The notes under the pieces: model-generated
What the model was told of the DNA's origin: nothing
The model's input: only the letters and a program-made list of their open reading frames with translations
Databases searched by the model: none
Program-made: the position numbers and the translations under genes
Shown: in pieces, positions 47,883 to 58,140 of the stretch
How positions within the stretch are numbered: the first letter of the stretch is position 1
Layout: each line of letters starts with the position of its first letter
Assembly: GCF_014645135.1 (NCBI RefSeq)
Contig: NZ_BMLH01000010.1
Span: 62,001 to 126,000, forward strand
From: Rheinheimera tangshanensis
Lineage (GTDB): Bacteria; Pseudomonadota; Gammaproteobacteria; Enterobacterales; Alteromonadaceae
DNA length: 64,000 nucleotides
Reading direction: 5' to 3'

Positions 47883-50438
47883 ATGTACAAAATAACAACT
47901 ATCATCAGTGCCTTAGTATTGGGGTTTAGCAGCCAGTTCTCAATGGCAGAACCACAAAGCCCGCAACAATTTTTTGGTTATCCGGTCGGCGAATGGCATT
48001 TACGTCATGATCAAATTCAGATGTATTTCCAACAACTGGCCGCAGGCTCAGACAAAGCCCAACTGGAAATTATTGGCCACACCCATGAACAAAAACCTTT
48101 GTTACAGCTGATTATTTCATCCCCGGAAAACTTGAAAAAGCTGGAGCAAATTCGCTTACAGCATCTGACTCAGCTATCGACAGGTACTGAACTGGCCGAT
48201 GATTTGCCACTGATCGTCTGGTTGGGGTATGGTGTGCATGGCAACGAGTCCAGTGGCCCTAATGCCTCAGTGCAGGTTGCTCATCATTTATTAACCAGCA
48301 CAGATGCTGAAGTACAAGACTGGCTGAAAAACGCTGTTATTTTGATCCAACCCAGTTTAAACCCTGATGGTTTAGAGCGTTTTGCCACCTGGGCCAATAT
48401 GCATAAAGGCAAATCACCAGTGGCTGATCCTCAAAGTCGCGAGCATATTGAGCCCTGGCCTAATGGTCGTCCTAACCATTATTGGTTTGATTTAAACCGC
48501 GATTGGTTACCTTTGGAGCATCCGGAAAGCCGTGCCCGTATCGCGCAGTTTTATAAATGGCGTCCTGCTGTAGTGGGCGATTTTCATGAAATGGGCCCAA
48601 ACAGTACCTTCTTTTTTCAGCCTGGTATTCCAACTCGCACTTACCCTTTAACACCAACAGCTAACCAGCAACTGACGGCTAAAATTGCCGATTACCATGC
48701 CGCAGCTTTGGATAAAAAAGGCCGTTTGTATTACACCGAAGAAAGTTTTGACGATTTTTATGTGGGTAAAGGCTCGACTTATCCGGACGTGAACGCCAGC
48801 GTCGGTATTCTATTCGAACAAGCTAGTAGCCGTGGTCATCTGCAGGACAGTATTAATGGGCCTTTGCCTTTTAGTAAAACTGTGGAAAATCAGTACATTA
48901 CATCGTTATCGACTCTGCGCGGCTCCGTAGCGCAAAAAAATGCGCTGCAAAGCTATCAAAAAGCTTTTGTGCTGGAGTCAGAGCGCCTCGCTGCTGATGA
49001 CTCAACCCAGGGTTATGTCATTGCTGAAGCAGCGGATAAAACCCGTTTAGAGGCACTGCTTAATTTATTAAAACAGCATCAGATCAAAGCTTACCCCATC
49101 AATGAACGATGGCAGCACAAAGGCCAGACGTACCAAAAAGGTCAGGCTTATTATATTCCGCTGCAACAGAGCCAGTATCTGCTGTTAAAAGCTGCGTTCA
49201 GCACTCAGACCAACTTTCAGGACAATACCTTTTACGATGTGTCGGCCTGGACTTTACCTTATGCCTTTAATATTGAATTCAGCGCTGTGGGCCGTAAACC
49301 CTCAGGTGTGGCAGAAGATCACTGGTCGCCGCAGCCTGAATCCGTGCTGATGCCTTCAGCCGGGGCTTATGCCTATGCTTTTGACTGGGCCGATCAAAGG
49401 GCGCCGTTGTTAACACAGGCGCTGCTAGAGCAAGGTGTGGTATTACGCGCGGCCAGCAAGCCCTTTTTTGCTAAAACTGCTAATGGTGAACAAGCTTTTA
49501 GTGCCGGAGCTATCGTCATTGCCGCTGGTTTACAGCAGCACAACAACTGGTTTGAACTTTTAGGTAAAGCACAGCAGCAAGCAGGCTTAGCTATCACAGC
49601 TCTCACTTCAGGTTTAACCGCTAAGGGCCAGGATTTGGGCAGCAATGGTTTTGTGCCTGTGACTAAGCCGAATGTCTTGCTGGTGGCAGGCCCTGATGTC
49701 AATTCCACTGAGGCAGGCGAAGTTTGGTTTAATCTGGAAAAGCTGGCGGGTGTATCGCCAAGTTTGATAGAACCTCAGCGTTTAGGTCGGGTCGATTTAT
49801 CCCGTTACACTCATATTATTTTACCGGATGGTAGTTACAACAGCTTGCAGCAAAAAGAGCAACAGCAGCTGAACAACTGGGCAAAACAAGGTGGCGTGTT
49901 GTGGGGCCATAAAGGCGGAGCGGCATTTCTGGTGCGCTCTGGTTTGCTGAAGGCCAAAGCCTGGAACTCAGCCGATATGAGTATGCTGATTGCTGATCAA
50001 GGTTTAAGTTATGCCGATAAAGAAAGTCTGGCTGGTCAGCGCCGTATTGCCGGTGCTATTTACCAGACGCAACTGGATTTAAGTCATCCTTTAACTTTTG
50101 GTCTGTCGAATAAAAACTTACCTGTGTTTAAAAACGGCACTTTTTTATTAGCGCCCAGTGAAGAGCCTTTTATCAACGTCGCTTTGTACACAGATAAACC
50201 TCAACTAGCGGGTTATACAGCGCCTGAATACGTTAGTCGTATCGCTGAAGGTGCAGCCTTAGTGGCGCATAACCATGGCGAAGGCCGTGTGATTGGTATG
50301 ACAGATAACCCGGTGTTCCGCGGCTATTTTGTCGGCTCCAGCCGCTTACTGATTAATGCTTTGTACTTTGGCAAAATGTTTAGCGCTGAATCTTCTGATG
50401 GTGAAGGGGAAGAAGCCAACGAAGAAGAAGCGCATTAA
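47883..50438 (+). CDS. Exported M14-family zinc carboxypeptidase-like protein
   Basis: The 851-residue protein has a signal peptide (KITTIISALVLGFSSQFSMA) and an M14 domain: GYGVHGNESSGPNAS (HxxE zinc site near residue 120) and DFHEMGPNSTFFF further on. The C-terminal half (from about 380) has no clear known domain but resembles the long extension of other gammaproteobacterial M14 proteins. It should cut peptides in the periplasm or outside the cell. GGGAGAAGAACA precedes the ATG. Confidence 0.87.
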   Translation: MYKITTIISALVLGFSSQFSMAEPQSPQQFFGYPVGEWHLRHDQIQMYFQQLAAGSDKAQLEIIGHTHEQKPLLQLIISSPENLKKLEQIRLQHLTQLSTGTELADDLPLIVWLGYGVHGNESSGPNASVQVAHHLLTSTDAEVQDWLKNAVILIQPSLNPDGLERFATWANMHKGKSPVADPQSREHIEPWPNGRPNHYWFDLNRDWLPLEHPESRARIAQFYKWRPAVVGDFHEMGPNSTFFFQPGIPTRTYPLTPTANQQLTAKIADYHAAALDKKGRLYYTEESFDDFYVGKGSTYPDVNASVGILFEQASSRGHLQDSINGPLPFSKTVENQYITSLSTLRGSVAQKNALQSYQKAFVLESERLAADDSTQGYVIAEAADKTRLEALLNLLKQHQIKAYPINERWQHKGQTYQKGQAYYIPLQQSQYLLLKAAFSTQTNFQDNTFYDVSAWTLPYAFNIEFSAVGRKPSGVAEDHWSPQPESVLMPSAGAYAYAFDWADQRAPLLTQALLEQGVVLRAASKPFFAKTANGEQAFSAGAIVIAAGLQQHNNWFELLGKAQQQAGLAITALTSGLTAKGQDLGSNGFVPVTKPNVLLVAGPDVNSTEAGEVWFNLEKLAGVSPSLIEPQRLGRVDLSRYTHIILPDGSYNSLQQKEQQQLNNWAKQGGVLWGHKGGAAFLVRSGLLKAKAWNSADMSMLIADQGLSYADKESLAGQRRIAGAIYQTQLDLSHPLTFGLSNKNLPVFKNGTFLLAPSEEPFINVALYTDKPQLAGYTAPEYVSRIAEGAALVAHNHGEGRVIGMTDNPVFRGYFVGSSRLLINALYFGKMFSAESSDGEGEEANEEEAH

Positions 50439-51133
50439 GCTCTGGTGATGGCCAGAGTCCAGACGCTGACGGTCTGGACTCCTTTGGCTTTGAGCAAAGC
50501 GCTCAGATAATCCAGCGTGGCTCCTGTGGTGATCACGTCATCGACTAATGTGATATGAGCAGGCAGAGGGCGTTCCTGCAGCTGAATTTTTCCTTTTAAG
50601 TTCGCCAATCGCTCTTTGCGCTTGAGTCCAATCTGATGAGGCACTAAATCCGGGCTCTGAAATAAGCTGACACAGGGTTTGTGCCATGCCCTGGCAAGCT
50701 GCTGCGCCAGTAGTTTGGCCTGATTAAAGCCTCTTTCCTGTAATCTTTGGTTGGATACCGGCGTATAGCTAATGCAGTCCGGCAATGGCCTGCCTTGCTG
50801 TTGATAAAGTATTGCGCGCTGATACAGCAACTGGCATAACAACTCACCTGCAGCATGATGCTGTTGAAACTTCCACTGACTGATCCAGTGCCGATAAGGT
50901 TGCCTGTACCAACTTAAGCTATAAAGACGGTCAAATTTAGGGCGTTTTAAACCTTGTGCGACTTGTGGTAATAGCAACGCATTCTGGTCAACCCAGCTTA
51001 AATCCAGACTGGGTAAATGAGCATGGCAAAAATCACAAAGCTGGGTTTGCGGCTGCTGTACCTGCATCTGACACCACAAACAACAATTGGGTGCCAGTCT
51101 ATGCACCAGTTGCTGCCATAAAGTCGCTTGCAT
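50435..51133 (-). CDS. ComF-family phosphoribosyltransferase-like protein (GntX type)
   Basis: The 232-residue protein has an N-terminal Cys4 zinc motif (CCLWCQ...CDFC) and a phosphoribosyltransferase domain with the PRPP site VDDVITTGATL and NQRLQERGFNQAKLLA. It is related to competence protein ComF and E. coli GntX, with a role in DNA uptake and use. The ATG at 51133 has AGGG upstream and gives the usual length; longer readings begin at 51139 and 51199. It overlaps the end of the M14 gene by 4 bases and diverges from bioH. Confidence 0.88.
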   Translation of the reverse strand: MQATLWQQLVHRLAPNCCLWCQMQVQQPQTQLCDFCHAHLPSLDLSWVDQNALLLPQVAQGLKRPKFDRLYSLSWYRQPYRHWISQWKFQQHHAAGELLCQLLYQRAILYQQQGRPLPDCISYTPVSNQRLQERGFNQAKLLAQQLARAWHKPCVSLFQSPDLVPHQIGLKRKERLANLKGKIQLQERPLPAHITLVDDVITTGATLDYLSALLKAKGVQTVSVWTLAITRA

Positions 51134-51175
51134 CAGCATCCCTGCTTTGATAAAAGGCCAGACATAACAACAAGT

Positions 51176-51943
51176 ATGGTCGAACGAATGAATGAACAAC
51201 TAAAATTTAGCCAAAACCCACTAGTGTTCCTGCATGGCTGGGGATTAAATCATCAGGTTTGGTCACAACTGATGCTGGCATTACCAACAGAGCTGGATAT
51301 CCATACCCCCGATTTACCTGGTTTTGGTTTGTCTCCTTGCCCTGCTTCTTATGATATCGATAGCGTTTTGGCCCAATTGGCTGAGCAAATCCCAGCTCAA
51401 AGTACAGTGGTGGGGTGGTCTTTAGGCGGTTTATTGGCGATAGCCTTAGCCAGCCGTTATCCCGACAAAGTGAAAAAACTGGGTTTAATTGCCAGTTCGC
51501 CCTGTTTTATGACAAAGGAGAATTGGCCAGGTATGGAAAGCAGAGTGATGCTGCAATTTGCGGGTCAATTGCAGCAGGATTTGGCGTTAACAGTGGAGCG
51601 GTTTTTGGCGATCCAAGCGATGGGCAGCAGCACCGCCCGCCAGGATATTAAGTTATTAAAGCAAGCGGTGTTAAGTTTGCCTTTACCTTGCGCTTTGGCG
51701 TTACAAGGTGGGTTGGAGTTATTGGCGACTCTTGATTTGCGGCAAGAATTTGCCGCTTTGCCTCAGCCTGTTTTTAGTATTTTAGGGCGTTTAGACTCTT
51801 TAGTTCCTGTTGCTATTGCCCCTTTATTGCAAAAGTTACGGCCCGGGATCCAGATCGAAATACTGCAAAAGTCTTCGCATGCGCCTTTTATTTCGCATCA
51901 ACAGGAGTTTATTTCCCTATTACAGCCCCACTTATCCGCTTAA
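51176..51943 (+). CDS. bioH: Pimeloyl-ACP methyl ester esterase
   Basis: BioH removes the methyl group from pimeloyl-ACP methyl ester in biotin synthesis. The 255-residue alpha/beta hydrolase has the triad Ser82 (GWSLGG), Asp207 (GRLDSLVP) and His235 (SSHAPFIS), exactly the E. coli numbering from the ATG at 51176, which decides the start over 51128 and 51188. It is divergent from the ComF gene, as in E. coli and relatives. Confidence 0.95.
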   Translation: MVERMNEQLKFSQNPLVFLHGWGLNHQVWSQLMLALPTELDIHTPDLPGFGLSPCPASYDIDSVLAQLAEQIPAQSTVVGWSLGGLLAIALASRYPDKVKKLGLIASSPCFMTKENWPGMESRVMLQFAGQLQQDLALTVERFLAIQAMGSSTARQDIKLLKQAVLSLPLPCALALQGGLELLATLDLRQEFAALPQPVFSILGRLDSLVPVAIAPLLQKLRPGIQIEILQKSSHAPFISHQQEFISLLQPHLSA

Positions 51944-51972
51944 ATCTTCATTTAATTAGATAATTCTGCATT

Positions 51973-51996
51973 TTGACGGCAAATAATTGCCGTCAA
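51973..51996 (+). terminator. Terminator after bioH
   Basis: A perfect 10-bp stem TTGACGGCAA/TTGCCGTCAA with an ATAA loop, 29 bases after the bioH stop, followed by a moderately U-rich stretch. Confidence 0.75.
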
Positions 51997-52070
51997 GCTT
52001 TCGTTTTGCTGAGAAATGGCTAATAATTATCCAGTTCAACAAAGGTGTTCAATTAGTCAACGAGGTCATG

Positions 52071-52340
52071 ATGGAAATCAGTTCAGCCTTTACGAGCGGT
52101 TTTCAGGGCTTTCAGCGTGCATCTGACGCTGTGACTGAAGCGACCGTAAATATAAATCAGCAAACTGCTCGAAGCAGTAATCAACGTGCACTGGAAACTC
52201 CGGTTGAGCCAAGTACTAGCCCATCCATAGAGCAAAGTCTGGTGACGTTATCCAATGAACAAATAAACGCAGAAGCTAATCTGAAGTCAGTAAAAACTGC
52301 AGATGAGATGTTAGGTTCTATTATTGATTTAAGGGTGTAA
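52071..52340 (+). CDS. Short protein with flagellar-hook-like ends, function unknown
   Basis: The 89-residue protein starts MEISSAFTSGFQGFQRASDAVTEATVNINQQTA and ends NEQINAEANLKSVKTADEMLGSIIDLRV, a layout like the N- and C-terminal helices of flagellar rod/hook proteins, with a polar, proline-rich middle. A relation to flagella is a guess from this pattern; no flagellar gene lies nearby. GAGG precedes the ATG at 52071. The SprA-like gene follows after 9 bases. Confidence 0.55.
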   Translation: MEISSAFTSGFQGFQRASDAVTEATVNINQQTARSSNQRALETPVEPSTSPSIEQSLVTLSNEQINAEANLKSVKTADEMLGSIIDLRV

Positions 52341-52349
52341 ATACGCTTT

Positions 52350-53228
52350 ATGTTATTAACTTCGAATTACCCAAATGTGCCTTTGCACACTGGTAATCCG
52401 GCCCTGGATATGGCCCGGCGCGATAACTTGCGCCGTGAAGTTATTGAGCCTGTTGCAGCCATGGAAAGAGCGGCTGCTGAAAAAGGCCTGATGGCTGACG
52501 AAAAGAGCCGTAACGGCAGTAGCTCCACACCCTCCACTTATGAAGACGTCAAAACCAAAGGTTTGGAATATCGTCAGGCTGTGGTTGAAAAAGATCCACA
52601 ATCTGGCTCTGAGCAAGAAAAACAAAGCTCTTCCGGCGAAGAAAAAGATGATCCTCAGCAACAAAAAGAAGAGCAAGCTGAACAAAAACGTATCGCTGAA
52701 TTAAAGGCCCGAGATCAGGAAGTCAAAGTCCACGAACAAGCTCACTCTGCTATTGGCGGTCAGTATGCTGGTGCTCCAAGCTATGAATACGAAACAGGCC
52801 CTGATGGTCAGCAATATGCTGTAGGAGGGGAAGTTCAGATTGATATATCTGAAGTGCCAAATGACCCACGCGCTACCATTCAGAAGATGCAACAGGTCAA
52901 AGCCGCTGCTTTGGCGCCTGCTGAACCTTCCAGTGCAGATCGTGCCGTAGCTGCTCAGGCTAGTCGCACTTTGATGGAGGCTCAGGCTGAATTAGCTGCA
53001 GAAATTGGACAAATGGCCAGAGCTGGCTCAGAACAGCTAGCTGGAGGCTCCGCAACTGAATGGGAGCCTTTTGAAGCGTCGGTGAATAATGAAGCCAATG
53101 ATTTTATTCCAGCGGATTTTCAATCGTTGCAGCGCGACCCTTTAATGTCGATGCGCTCTGAGGTGATTTCTGGTTTTTACGCCAAAGCAACTCAACCGGC
53201 AGAGCGGCCTCTGCTGCAAATGGCCTGA
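52350..53228 (+). CDS. SprA-related putative metallopeptidase
   Basis: The 292-residue protein has a charged, Ser/Glu/Lys/Gln-rich disordered region (about residues 45-120) and a C-terminal domain with HEQAH (HExxH; VKVHEQAHSAIGGQYAG), then SYEYETGPDGQQYAVGGEVQIDISEVP and PRATIQKMQQVKAAALAPAEPSSADRAVAAQA. This is the SprA-related putative metalloprotease family, of unknown role. No signal peptide is evident. It is probably in one message with the 89-residue gene before it. Confidence 0.8.
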   Translation: MLLTSNYPNVPLHTGNPALDMARRDNLRREVIEPVAAMERAAAEKGLMADEKSRNGSSSTPSTYEDVKTKGLEYRQAVVEKDPQSGSEQEKQSSSGEEKDDPQQQKEEQAEQKRIAELKARDQEVKVHEQAHSAIGGQYAGAPSYEYETGPDGQQYAVGGEVQIDISEVPNDPRATIQKMQQVKAAALAPAEPSSADRAVAAQASRTLMEAQAELAAEIGQMARAGSEQLAGGSATEWEPFEASVNNEANDFIPADFQSLQRDPLMSMRSEVISGFYAKATQPAERPLLQMA

Positions 53229-53254
53229 AAACCAAATCGCGGACACAGATAAAA

Positions 53255-53276
53255 AAGGCCGGAATGATCCGGCCTT
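53255..53276. terminator. Bidirectional terminator between the SprA-like gene and tex
   Basis: A 9-bp stem AAGGCCGGA/TCCGGCCTT with an ATGA loop, with an A-run before and TGTTTTT after it, lies between the two convergent stops. Confidence 0.85.
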
Positions 53277-53295
53277 GTTTTTAGGTAAATCAGAG

Positions 53296-55602
53296 TTACT
53301 TTTTAAACTTGGCAAAAGCCTGAGCGAAGGCATTGCCCATAGCGGCATTAGGGACTTCAGCTGTTTTGACTGGTTTAGCAGCTTTCGCTGAACGCGAAGC
53401 CTCTTTTCCAGCACTACCAGCACCTTTGGCCGCAGGTTGTTCGTCCATCCGCATGGTCAGTGCTATACGTTTACGATCCAGCTCTACTTCCAGTACCTTC
53501 ACTTTGACTATATCGCCAGCTTTGACCACCTGATGTGGATCAGACACAAATTTGTCGGTTAGCGACGAGATATGCACTAAACCGTCCTGATGCACACCTA
53601 TATCGACAAAAGCGCCAAAGTTGGTGACGTTAGTGACGACGCCTTCCAACAACATGCCTGGCTTTAAGTCGGCCATGGTTTCGACGCCTTCTTTAAAGGC
53701 CGCTGTTTTAAACTCAGGACGTGGGTCACGGCCCGGTTTATCCAGTTCTTTAATTACGTCTTCTACTGTAGGCAAACCAAAATGCTCATCAACAAAGTCA
53801 GCTGGATTCAGGCTTTTTAAGAAGGCGCTATTGCCTAGTAATTGTTCTATCGGTTGGCCAAATTTCGCCAGAATTTTTTCCACTAAAGGATAGGCTTCAG
53901 GGTGAACTGAAGACGAATCCAGCGGATCCAGGCCTTTGTTAATCCGCAGGAAACCAGCTGCCTGTTCGTAAGCTTTAGGGCCTAAACGCGCGACTTTCAG
54001 TAAGTCTTTACGCTGTTGGAAACGACCATGAGTGTCGCGATACACCACGATATTCTGCGCCAGGGTTTTGTTCAGGCCTGCTACGCGCGCCAATAAAGGC
54101 ACGGACGCCATATTTAAATCCACACCTACAGCGTTTACGCAGTCTTCGACTACAGCGTCGAGTGACTTGGCCAGCAAACTTTGGTTAACGTCATGTTGGT
54201 ACTGGCCCACACCTATAGCTTTAGGCTCAACTTTCACCAGTTCAGCCAACGGATCTTGTAAACGACGGCCTATAGATACAGCGCCCCGTAAGGATACATC
54301 CAGATCCGGGAATTCCTGTGAGGCCAGCTCAGAGGCTGAATACACCGAAGCTCCAGCTTCAGACACCATAATTTTGCTGATGTTTTGCTCTGGCAGCAGT
54401 TTAATCACATCGGCGGCTAACTTGTCGGTTTCGCGTGATGCGGTACCGTTCCCAATAGCTATCAACTCAATTTTATGTTGTTTAGCTAAAGCGGCTAAAG
54501 TGCGGACTGATTTGTCCCAGTGATTTTGTGGCGCATGCGGGAATATAGTGGTTTGATCCACCAGCTTGCCGGTTTCATCAATAGCCGTGACTTTCACCCC
54601 AGTGCGCAGGCCAGGGTCCAGCGCCAATGTGGCACGCATACCAGCAGGCGCTGCCATTAATAAGTCTTTTAAGTTACGGGCAAATACCTTGATGGCTTCT
54701 TCTTCGGCCTGTTCGCGGAGTTCGCCTAATAAATCGTTTTCTAAATGCAGGTGTAATTTCACCTTCCAGGTCCACTGCACCACAGTACGGAGAAAATCGT
54801 CGGCAGCGCGGCCTTGTTGGCGAATGTCAAAGTGATTAGCGATCATCTGCTCACAGACGGCGTGAGCTGAAGCATCGTCGGCGTCAGGTTGTAATTGCAG
54901 GTTTAAAATACCTTCGTTACGGCCACGAAACATCGCCAAAGCCCGGTGTGATGGTACAGTTTTAAAGGCTTCTTTGTGTTCAAAGTAATCGCGGAACTTA
55001 GCGCCTTCCTGCTCTTTGCCTGTGACCATAGTGCTTTTCAGCACAGCGTTCTGGCTTAAATGACGACGTAATTTCGCCAGCAAAGCTGCATCTTCTGCAA
55101 AACGCTCCATCAGAATATATTTCACGCCATCCAGTACAGCTTTGCTGTCAGCAAAACCCGCTTCTGCATTGAAGTAGCTGGTAGCTTGTTGTTCAGGCAC
55201 TAAAGTTGGGTCGTTAAATAACGCGTCTGCTAAGGGTTCTAAACCTGCTTCAATCGCAATCTGGCCTTTGGTACGGCGTTTGGCCTTGTAAGGTAAATAT
55301 AAATCTTCTAAACGGGTTTTATTGTCAGCAGCTAATAATTCCTGCTTTAACTCTGGTGTCAGTTTGCCTTGCTCATCTATGGTTTTGATAATGACCTGAC
55401 GTCTGTCTTCCAGTTCCCGCAAATAAGTTAAGCGCAAATCTAAATTACGCAACTGGGTATCGTCCAGGCCACCTGTTACTTCTTTCCGGTAACGGGCGAT
55501 AAAAGGCACAGTAGCGCCTTCATCCATCAACTGTATAGCTGCTGCAACCTGCTCTGGGCGTGCTGAAATTTCCAGAGCAATTTGTTTAATGATCATAGAC
55601 AT
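53296..55602 (-). CDS. tex: Tex, RNA-binding transcription accessory protein
   Basis: The 768-residue protein has the Tex layout: N-terminal helical domain, YqgF-like nuclease-fold ([21 protein letters not shown]), two helix-hairpin-helix motifs ([35 protein letters not shown]) and a C-terminal S1 RNA-binding domain ([31 protein letters not shown]), followed by a basic Lys/Ala tail. Tex affects transcription and RNA handling and is generally dispensable. It lies alone, convergent with the SprA-like gene. Confidence 0.95.
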   Translation of the reverse strand: MSMIIKQIALEISARPEQVAAAIQLMDEGATVPFIARYRKEVTGGLDDTQLRNLDLRLTYLRELEDRRQVIIKTIDEQGKLTPELKQELLAADNKTRLEDLYLPYKAKRRTKGQIAIEAGLEPLADALFNDPTLVPEQQATSYFNAEAGFADSKAVLDGVKYILMERFAEDAALLAKLRRHLSQNAVLKSTMVTGKEQEGAKFRDYFEHKEAFKTVPSHRALAMFRGRNEGILNLQLQPDADDASAHAVCEQMIANHFDIRQQGRAADDFLRTVVQWTWKVKLHLHLENDLLGELREQAEEEAIKVFARNLKDLLMAAPAGMRATLALDPGLRTGVKVTAIDETGKLVDQTTIFPHAPQNHWDKSVRTLAALAKQHKIELIAIGNGTASRETDKLAADVIKLLPEQNISKIMVSEAGASVYSASELASQEFPDLDVSLRGAVSIGRRLQDPLAELVKVEPKAIGVGQYQHDVNQSLLAKSLDAVVEDCVNAVGVDLNMASVPLLARVAGLNKTLAQNIVVYRDTHGRFQQRKDLLKVARLGPKAYEQAAGFLRINKGLDPLDSSSVHPEAYPLVEKILAKFGQPIEQLLGNSAFLKSLNPADFVDEHFGLPTVEDVIKELDKPGRDPRPEFKTAAFKEGVETMADLKPGMLLEGVVTNVTNFGAFVDIGVHQDGLVHISSLTDKFVSDPHQVVKAGDIVKVKVLEVELDRKRIALTMRMDEQPAAKGAGSAGKEASRSAKAAKPVKTAEVPNAAMGNAFAQAFAKFKK

Positions 55603-55744
55603 AACTTAAAGCTTCCTTAGCATCCGGCGACTTTGAGACAAGTAAAAACCAGATGGGTTCTTATCAACTGTGGCAATTGTCCACTGTTAAGGCCAAAAAA
55701 TCCAATAGCAAAACGCTGAAGCGTCCGTACTCTGCACCGAATGG

Positions 55745-57109
55745 CTAGCTCAACCAGCCCAGCACTTTGCGTTTCCATTCTGCGTATGGAGCAAAACGTA
55801 CAGGCGGTTCAGGCCAGAGTGGACGTTTTAATACAGACTTTAAATGGCTAAATTGTTCAAAGCCTGCTTTGCCTGAATACTGACCCATGCCGCTGGGTCC
55901 TACACCACCAAAGGGAAGTTCAGATACCGCCATAAACATCAGCACATCGTTGATACACTGACTGCCACTGCTGATCCGCTCCACCCATTGTTGTTGCTGT
56001 GAGCTGTTATTACTAAATAAATAGGCCGACAGCGGCTTATCACGTTGTTGCACAAAACGCACCGCCGCATCAAAGCCGCTGACTGTCAGTACAGGCAAAA
56101 CAGGGCCAAAAATTTCCTCTGTCATCAGACTGCTATTAAGCGGCGGATCCAACACTAAGGTCGGACTGAAATACAGCTGGTCTATATCCACCGCGCCACC
56201 ACAATAAACTTCAATGCCATCCAGATAACTTTGTACACGCTGCAGGTGGCGTTGGTTAATGATTCGGCCATAGTCAGGGCTGAGTTTTGGATCGCTGCCA
56301 TACATCTGCAGCAACTGAGCATGAATTTCCTGTAACAGAGGTTCTGTGATGTCTTTATGCGCCAGAATATAATCTGGTGCTATACAGGTTTGTCCGGCAT
56401 TCAGCCACTTACCCCAGGCAATACGCTGGGCTGTTAGTTTTAAGTCTGCGCTACTGTCGACATAAACCGGGCTTTTGCCACCCAGCTCTAAAGTGACAGG
56501 GGTTAAATGCTCTGCGGCGGCACGTAATACAATTTTGCCAACCTGACCATTGCCCGTGTACATAATATGATCAAAAGGCAACTTCAAAAGTTCTGTGGTC
56601 TCTGTTACGCCGCCTTCCACAATCACTACAGCCTCTTTATCCAGATACATAGGCAGCAAGCGGGCTATGATGGCCGAAGTCGCGGGTGCAAGCTCTGAGG
56701 GCTTCACCACTGCACAATTGCCAGCGGATAACACAGCCACTAAAGGCGCTAATGCCAACTGCAGCGGGTAGTTCCAGGCGCTAATAATAAGGACTGAACC
56801 GTATGGTTCTGGTTGAATAAAGGCCATAGAAGGGAAAGTGCGAAGCCCGGTACTGACTCTTCGAGGTCTGGTCCAACTCTTTAGCTTTTTCAGGCAATGC
56901 TTTATATCTGTATGCAGATAATTGATTTCACTCAGTAAAGCCTCAAAAGCAGGTTTTGCCAGATCTTGTTGTAAAGCCTGTAACAGCTCAGCTTCGTGTG
57001 TGGTCAGCAGCAGTTGTAGTTGCTTCAATTGCTGTTTACGCCAGCTCAGATTTTTAGTGATGCCGCTGGAAAAATACTGCTGTTGTTGACTCAAGACTTG
57101 CTGATACAT
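55745..57109 (-). CDS. Aldehyde dehydrogenase (NAD(P)-dependent, coniferyl-aldehyde/ALDH3-like)
   Basis: The 454-residue protein has the Glu of VTLELGGKSPVYVD, the catalytic Cys in NAGQTCIAPDY and the cofactor segment ISAWNYPLQLALAPLVAVLSAGN. It oxidises an aldehyde to an acid; the substrate is not readable. The ATG at 57109 has AGGAG 5 bases upstream; a start at 57160 would run into greB. It begins 8 bases after greB in the same direction. Confidence 0.92.
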   Translation of the reverse strand: MYQQVLSQQQQYFSSGITKNLSWRKQQLKQLQLLLTTHEAELLQALQQDLAKPAFEALLSEINYLHTDIKHCLKKLKSWTRPRRVSTGLRTFPSMAFIQPEPYGSVLIISAWNYPLQLALAPLVAVLSAGNCAVVKPSELAPATSAIIARLLPMYLDKEAVVIVEGGVTETTELLKLPFDHIMYTGNGQVGKIVLRAAAEHLTPVTLELGGKSPVYVDSSADLKLTAQRIAWGKWLNAGQTCIAPDYILAHKDITEPLLQEIHAQLLQMYGSDPKLSPDYGRIINQRHLQRVQSYLDGIEVYCGGAVDIDQLYFSPTLVLDPPLNSSLMTEEIFGPVLPVLTVSGFDAAVRFVQQRDKPLSAYLFSNNSSQQQQWVERISSGSQCINDVLMFMAVSELPFGGVGPSGMGQYSGKAGFEQFSHLKSVLKRPLWPEPPVRFAPYAEWKRKVLGWLS

Positions 57110-57117
57110 GACGCTCC

Positions 57118-57603
57118 TTAACCTTGTTGTTGGGGATACCAGATTTTGTTGATCCACCATTCTTTGATGCCAGTGGGAGTTGGCACTTGCACTTCCTCAT
57201 CTGCCTGTTTTTTGATTAAAGCCCGGGCCATAGGAGAATCAATAGAGATATAATCGTTGCGACCATAAATTTCATCAGGCCCTACGATACGAAAGGTCAG
57301 TTGTTCACCCTCGTCATTTTCAATCTCAACCCAAGCACCAAAAAACACCCGACCATTTTGCTCCGGGGAGTAATCCACAACTTTTATGACTTCCAAACGC
57401 TTGCGTAAGTACCTGATCCTTCTATCTATTTCACGTAAAAGCTTCTTGTTGTATTGATAGTCAGCATTTTCGCTGCGATCGCCCAGACTGGCCGCCCATG
57501 CTACTTTAGCTGTAGTATCGGGGCGTTTTTCCCGCCATAAATGGTTTAATTCCTGTTGCAAGGCTTCATAACCCTCGCGGGTGACTAACTCTGTTTTACT
57601 CAT
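57118..57603 (-). CDS. greB: Transcription elongation factor GreB
   Basis: GreB enters the secondary channel of RNA polymerase and rescues backtracked complexes. The 161-residue protein has the coiled-coil domain (YEALQQELNHLWREKRPDTTAKVAWAASLGDRSENADYQYNKK) and the C-terminal FKBP-like domain (VVDYSPEQNGRVFFGAWVEIEND; DYISIDSPMARALIKK). LWREKRP and the extended basic surface favour GreB over GreA. Confidence 0.97.
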   Translation of the reverse strand: MSKTELVTREGYEALQQELNHLWREKRPDTTAKVAWAASLGDRSENADYQYNKKLLREIDRRIRYLRKRLEVIKVVDYSPEQNGRVFFGAWVEIENDEGEQLTFRIVGPDEIYGRNDYISIDSPMARALIKKQADEEVQVPTPTGIKEWWINKIWYPQQQG

Positions 57604-57899
57604 GCTGTCCGGTGATTGATAAAAAAGACGCTACTTTGGGCTGACTTTATAACTATTTCACAGCCAAGTGGAAAGAGACGCGGATTAATTTCAACAGCTA
57701 ATACAAAATATCAATCAAACACCTTTCCTTCAGATGTAGGAAAATAACGAAATAAACTTATATTAATCATTTAGTTATATCGGTTTTTGAAAATTTTTTA
57801 AATTATTTCATCACTGTCATTTAGATGTAACAAAAATATGCTAGGCGATTTTGTTCGGGCCAACTATAGTGAAAATGTGCTCAACAAAGGAGGCCAACA
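57604..57899. other. Promoter region between greB and the lipoprotein gene
   Basis: These 296 bases are A+T rich and contain no gene. They should hold the divergent promoters of greB and the small lipoprotein. A strong ribosome site AAAGGAGG stands 7 bases before the lipoprotein ATG; I see no convincing promoter boxes. Confidence 0.5.
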
Positions 57900-58112
57900 A
57901 TGAAAGCAAAATTAACAGGTCTGATAGTCCTTGCGATGGCTTTAGTGATGACAGGCTGTAGCTCTACAGCAGATTACGCTTATGTGATTGACCAGAAGAC
58001 CTTAGAAAAACAGGAAAACTCCACCCGACTGAGTGCTCATACCGGTCATGTGGTGTGGATGAACCCACCACTGCGTAAAGTAGAGAAGGTGCAACCTGAA
58101 CAACCTGAATAA
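57900..58112 (+). CDS. Small lipoprotein upstream of ompR
   Basis: The 70-residue precursor has a lipoprotein signal (TGLIVLAMALVMTGCSS, lipidated cysteine near residue 20) and about 50 residues of mature, polar sequence (YAYVIDQKTLEKQENSTRLSAHTGHVVWMNPPLRKVEKV) without recognised domain. AAAGGAGG before the ATG and its own terminator show it is an expressed, stand-alone gene. It faces the periplasm or outer membrane. Confidence 0.85.
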   Translation: MKAKLTGLIVLAMALVMTGCSSTADYAYVIDQKTLEKQENSTRLSAHTGHVVWMNPPLRKVEKVQPEQPE

Positions 58113-58140
58113 AAAACTGACAAACTTTGTAACAACTGAA

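Noticed and set aside
54032-54523. 163-residue plus-strand frame inside tex
   Set aside because: It is a shadow of the tex coding sequence on the other strand: serine/threonine-rich, no ribosome site and no family pattern, while tex is a clearly conserved protein.
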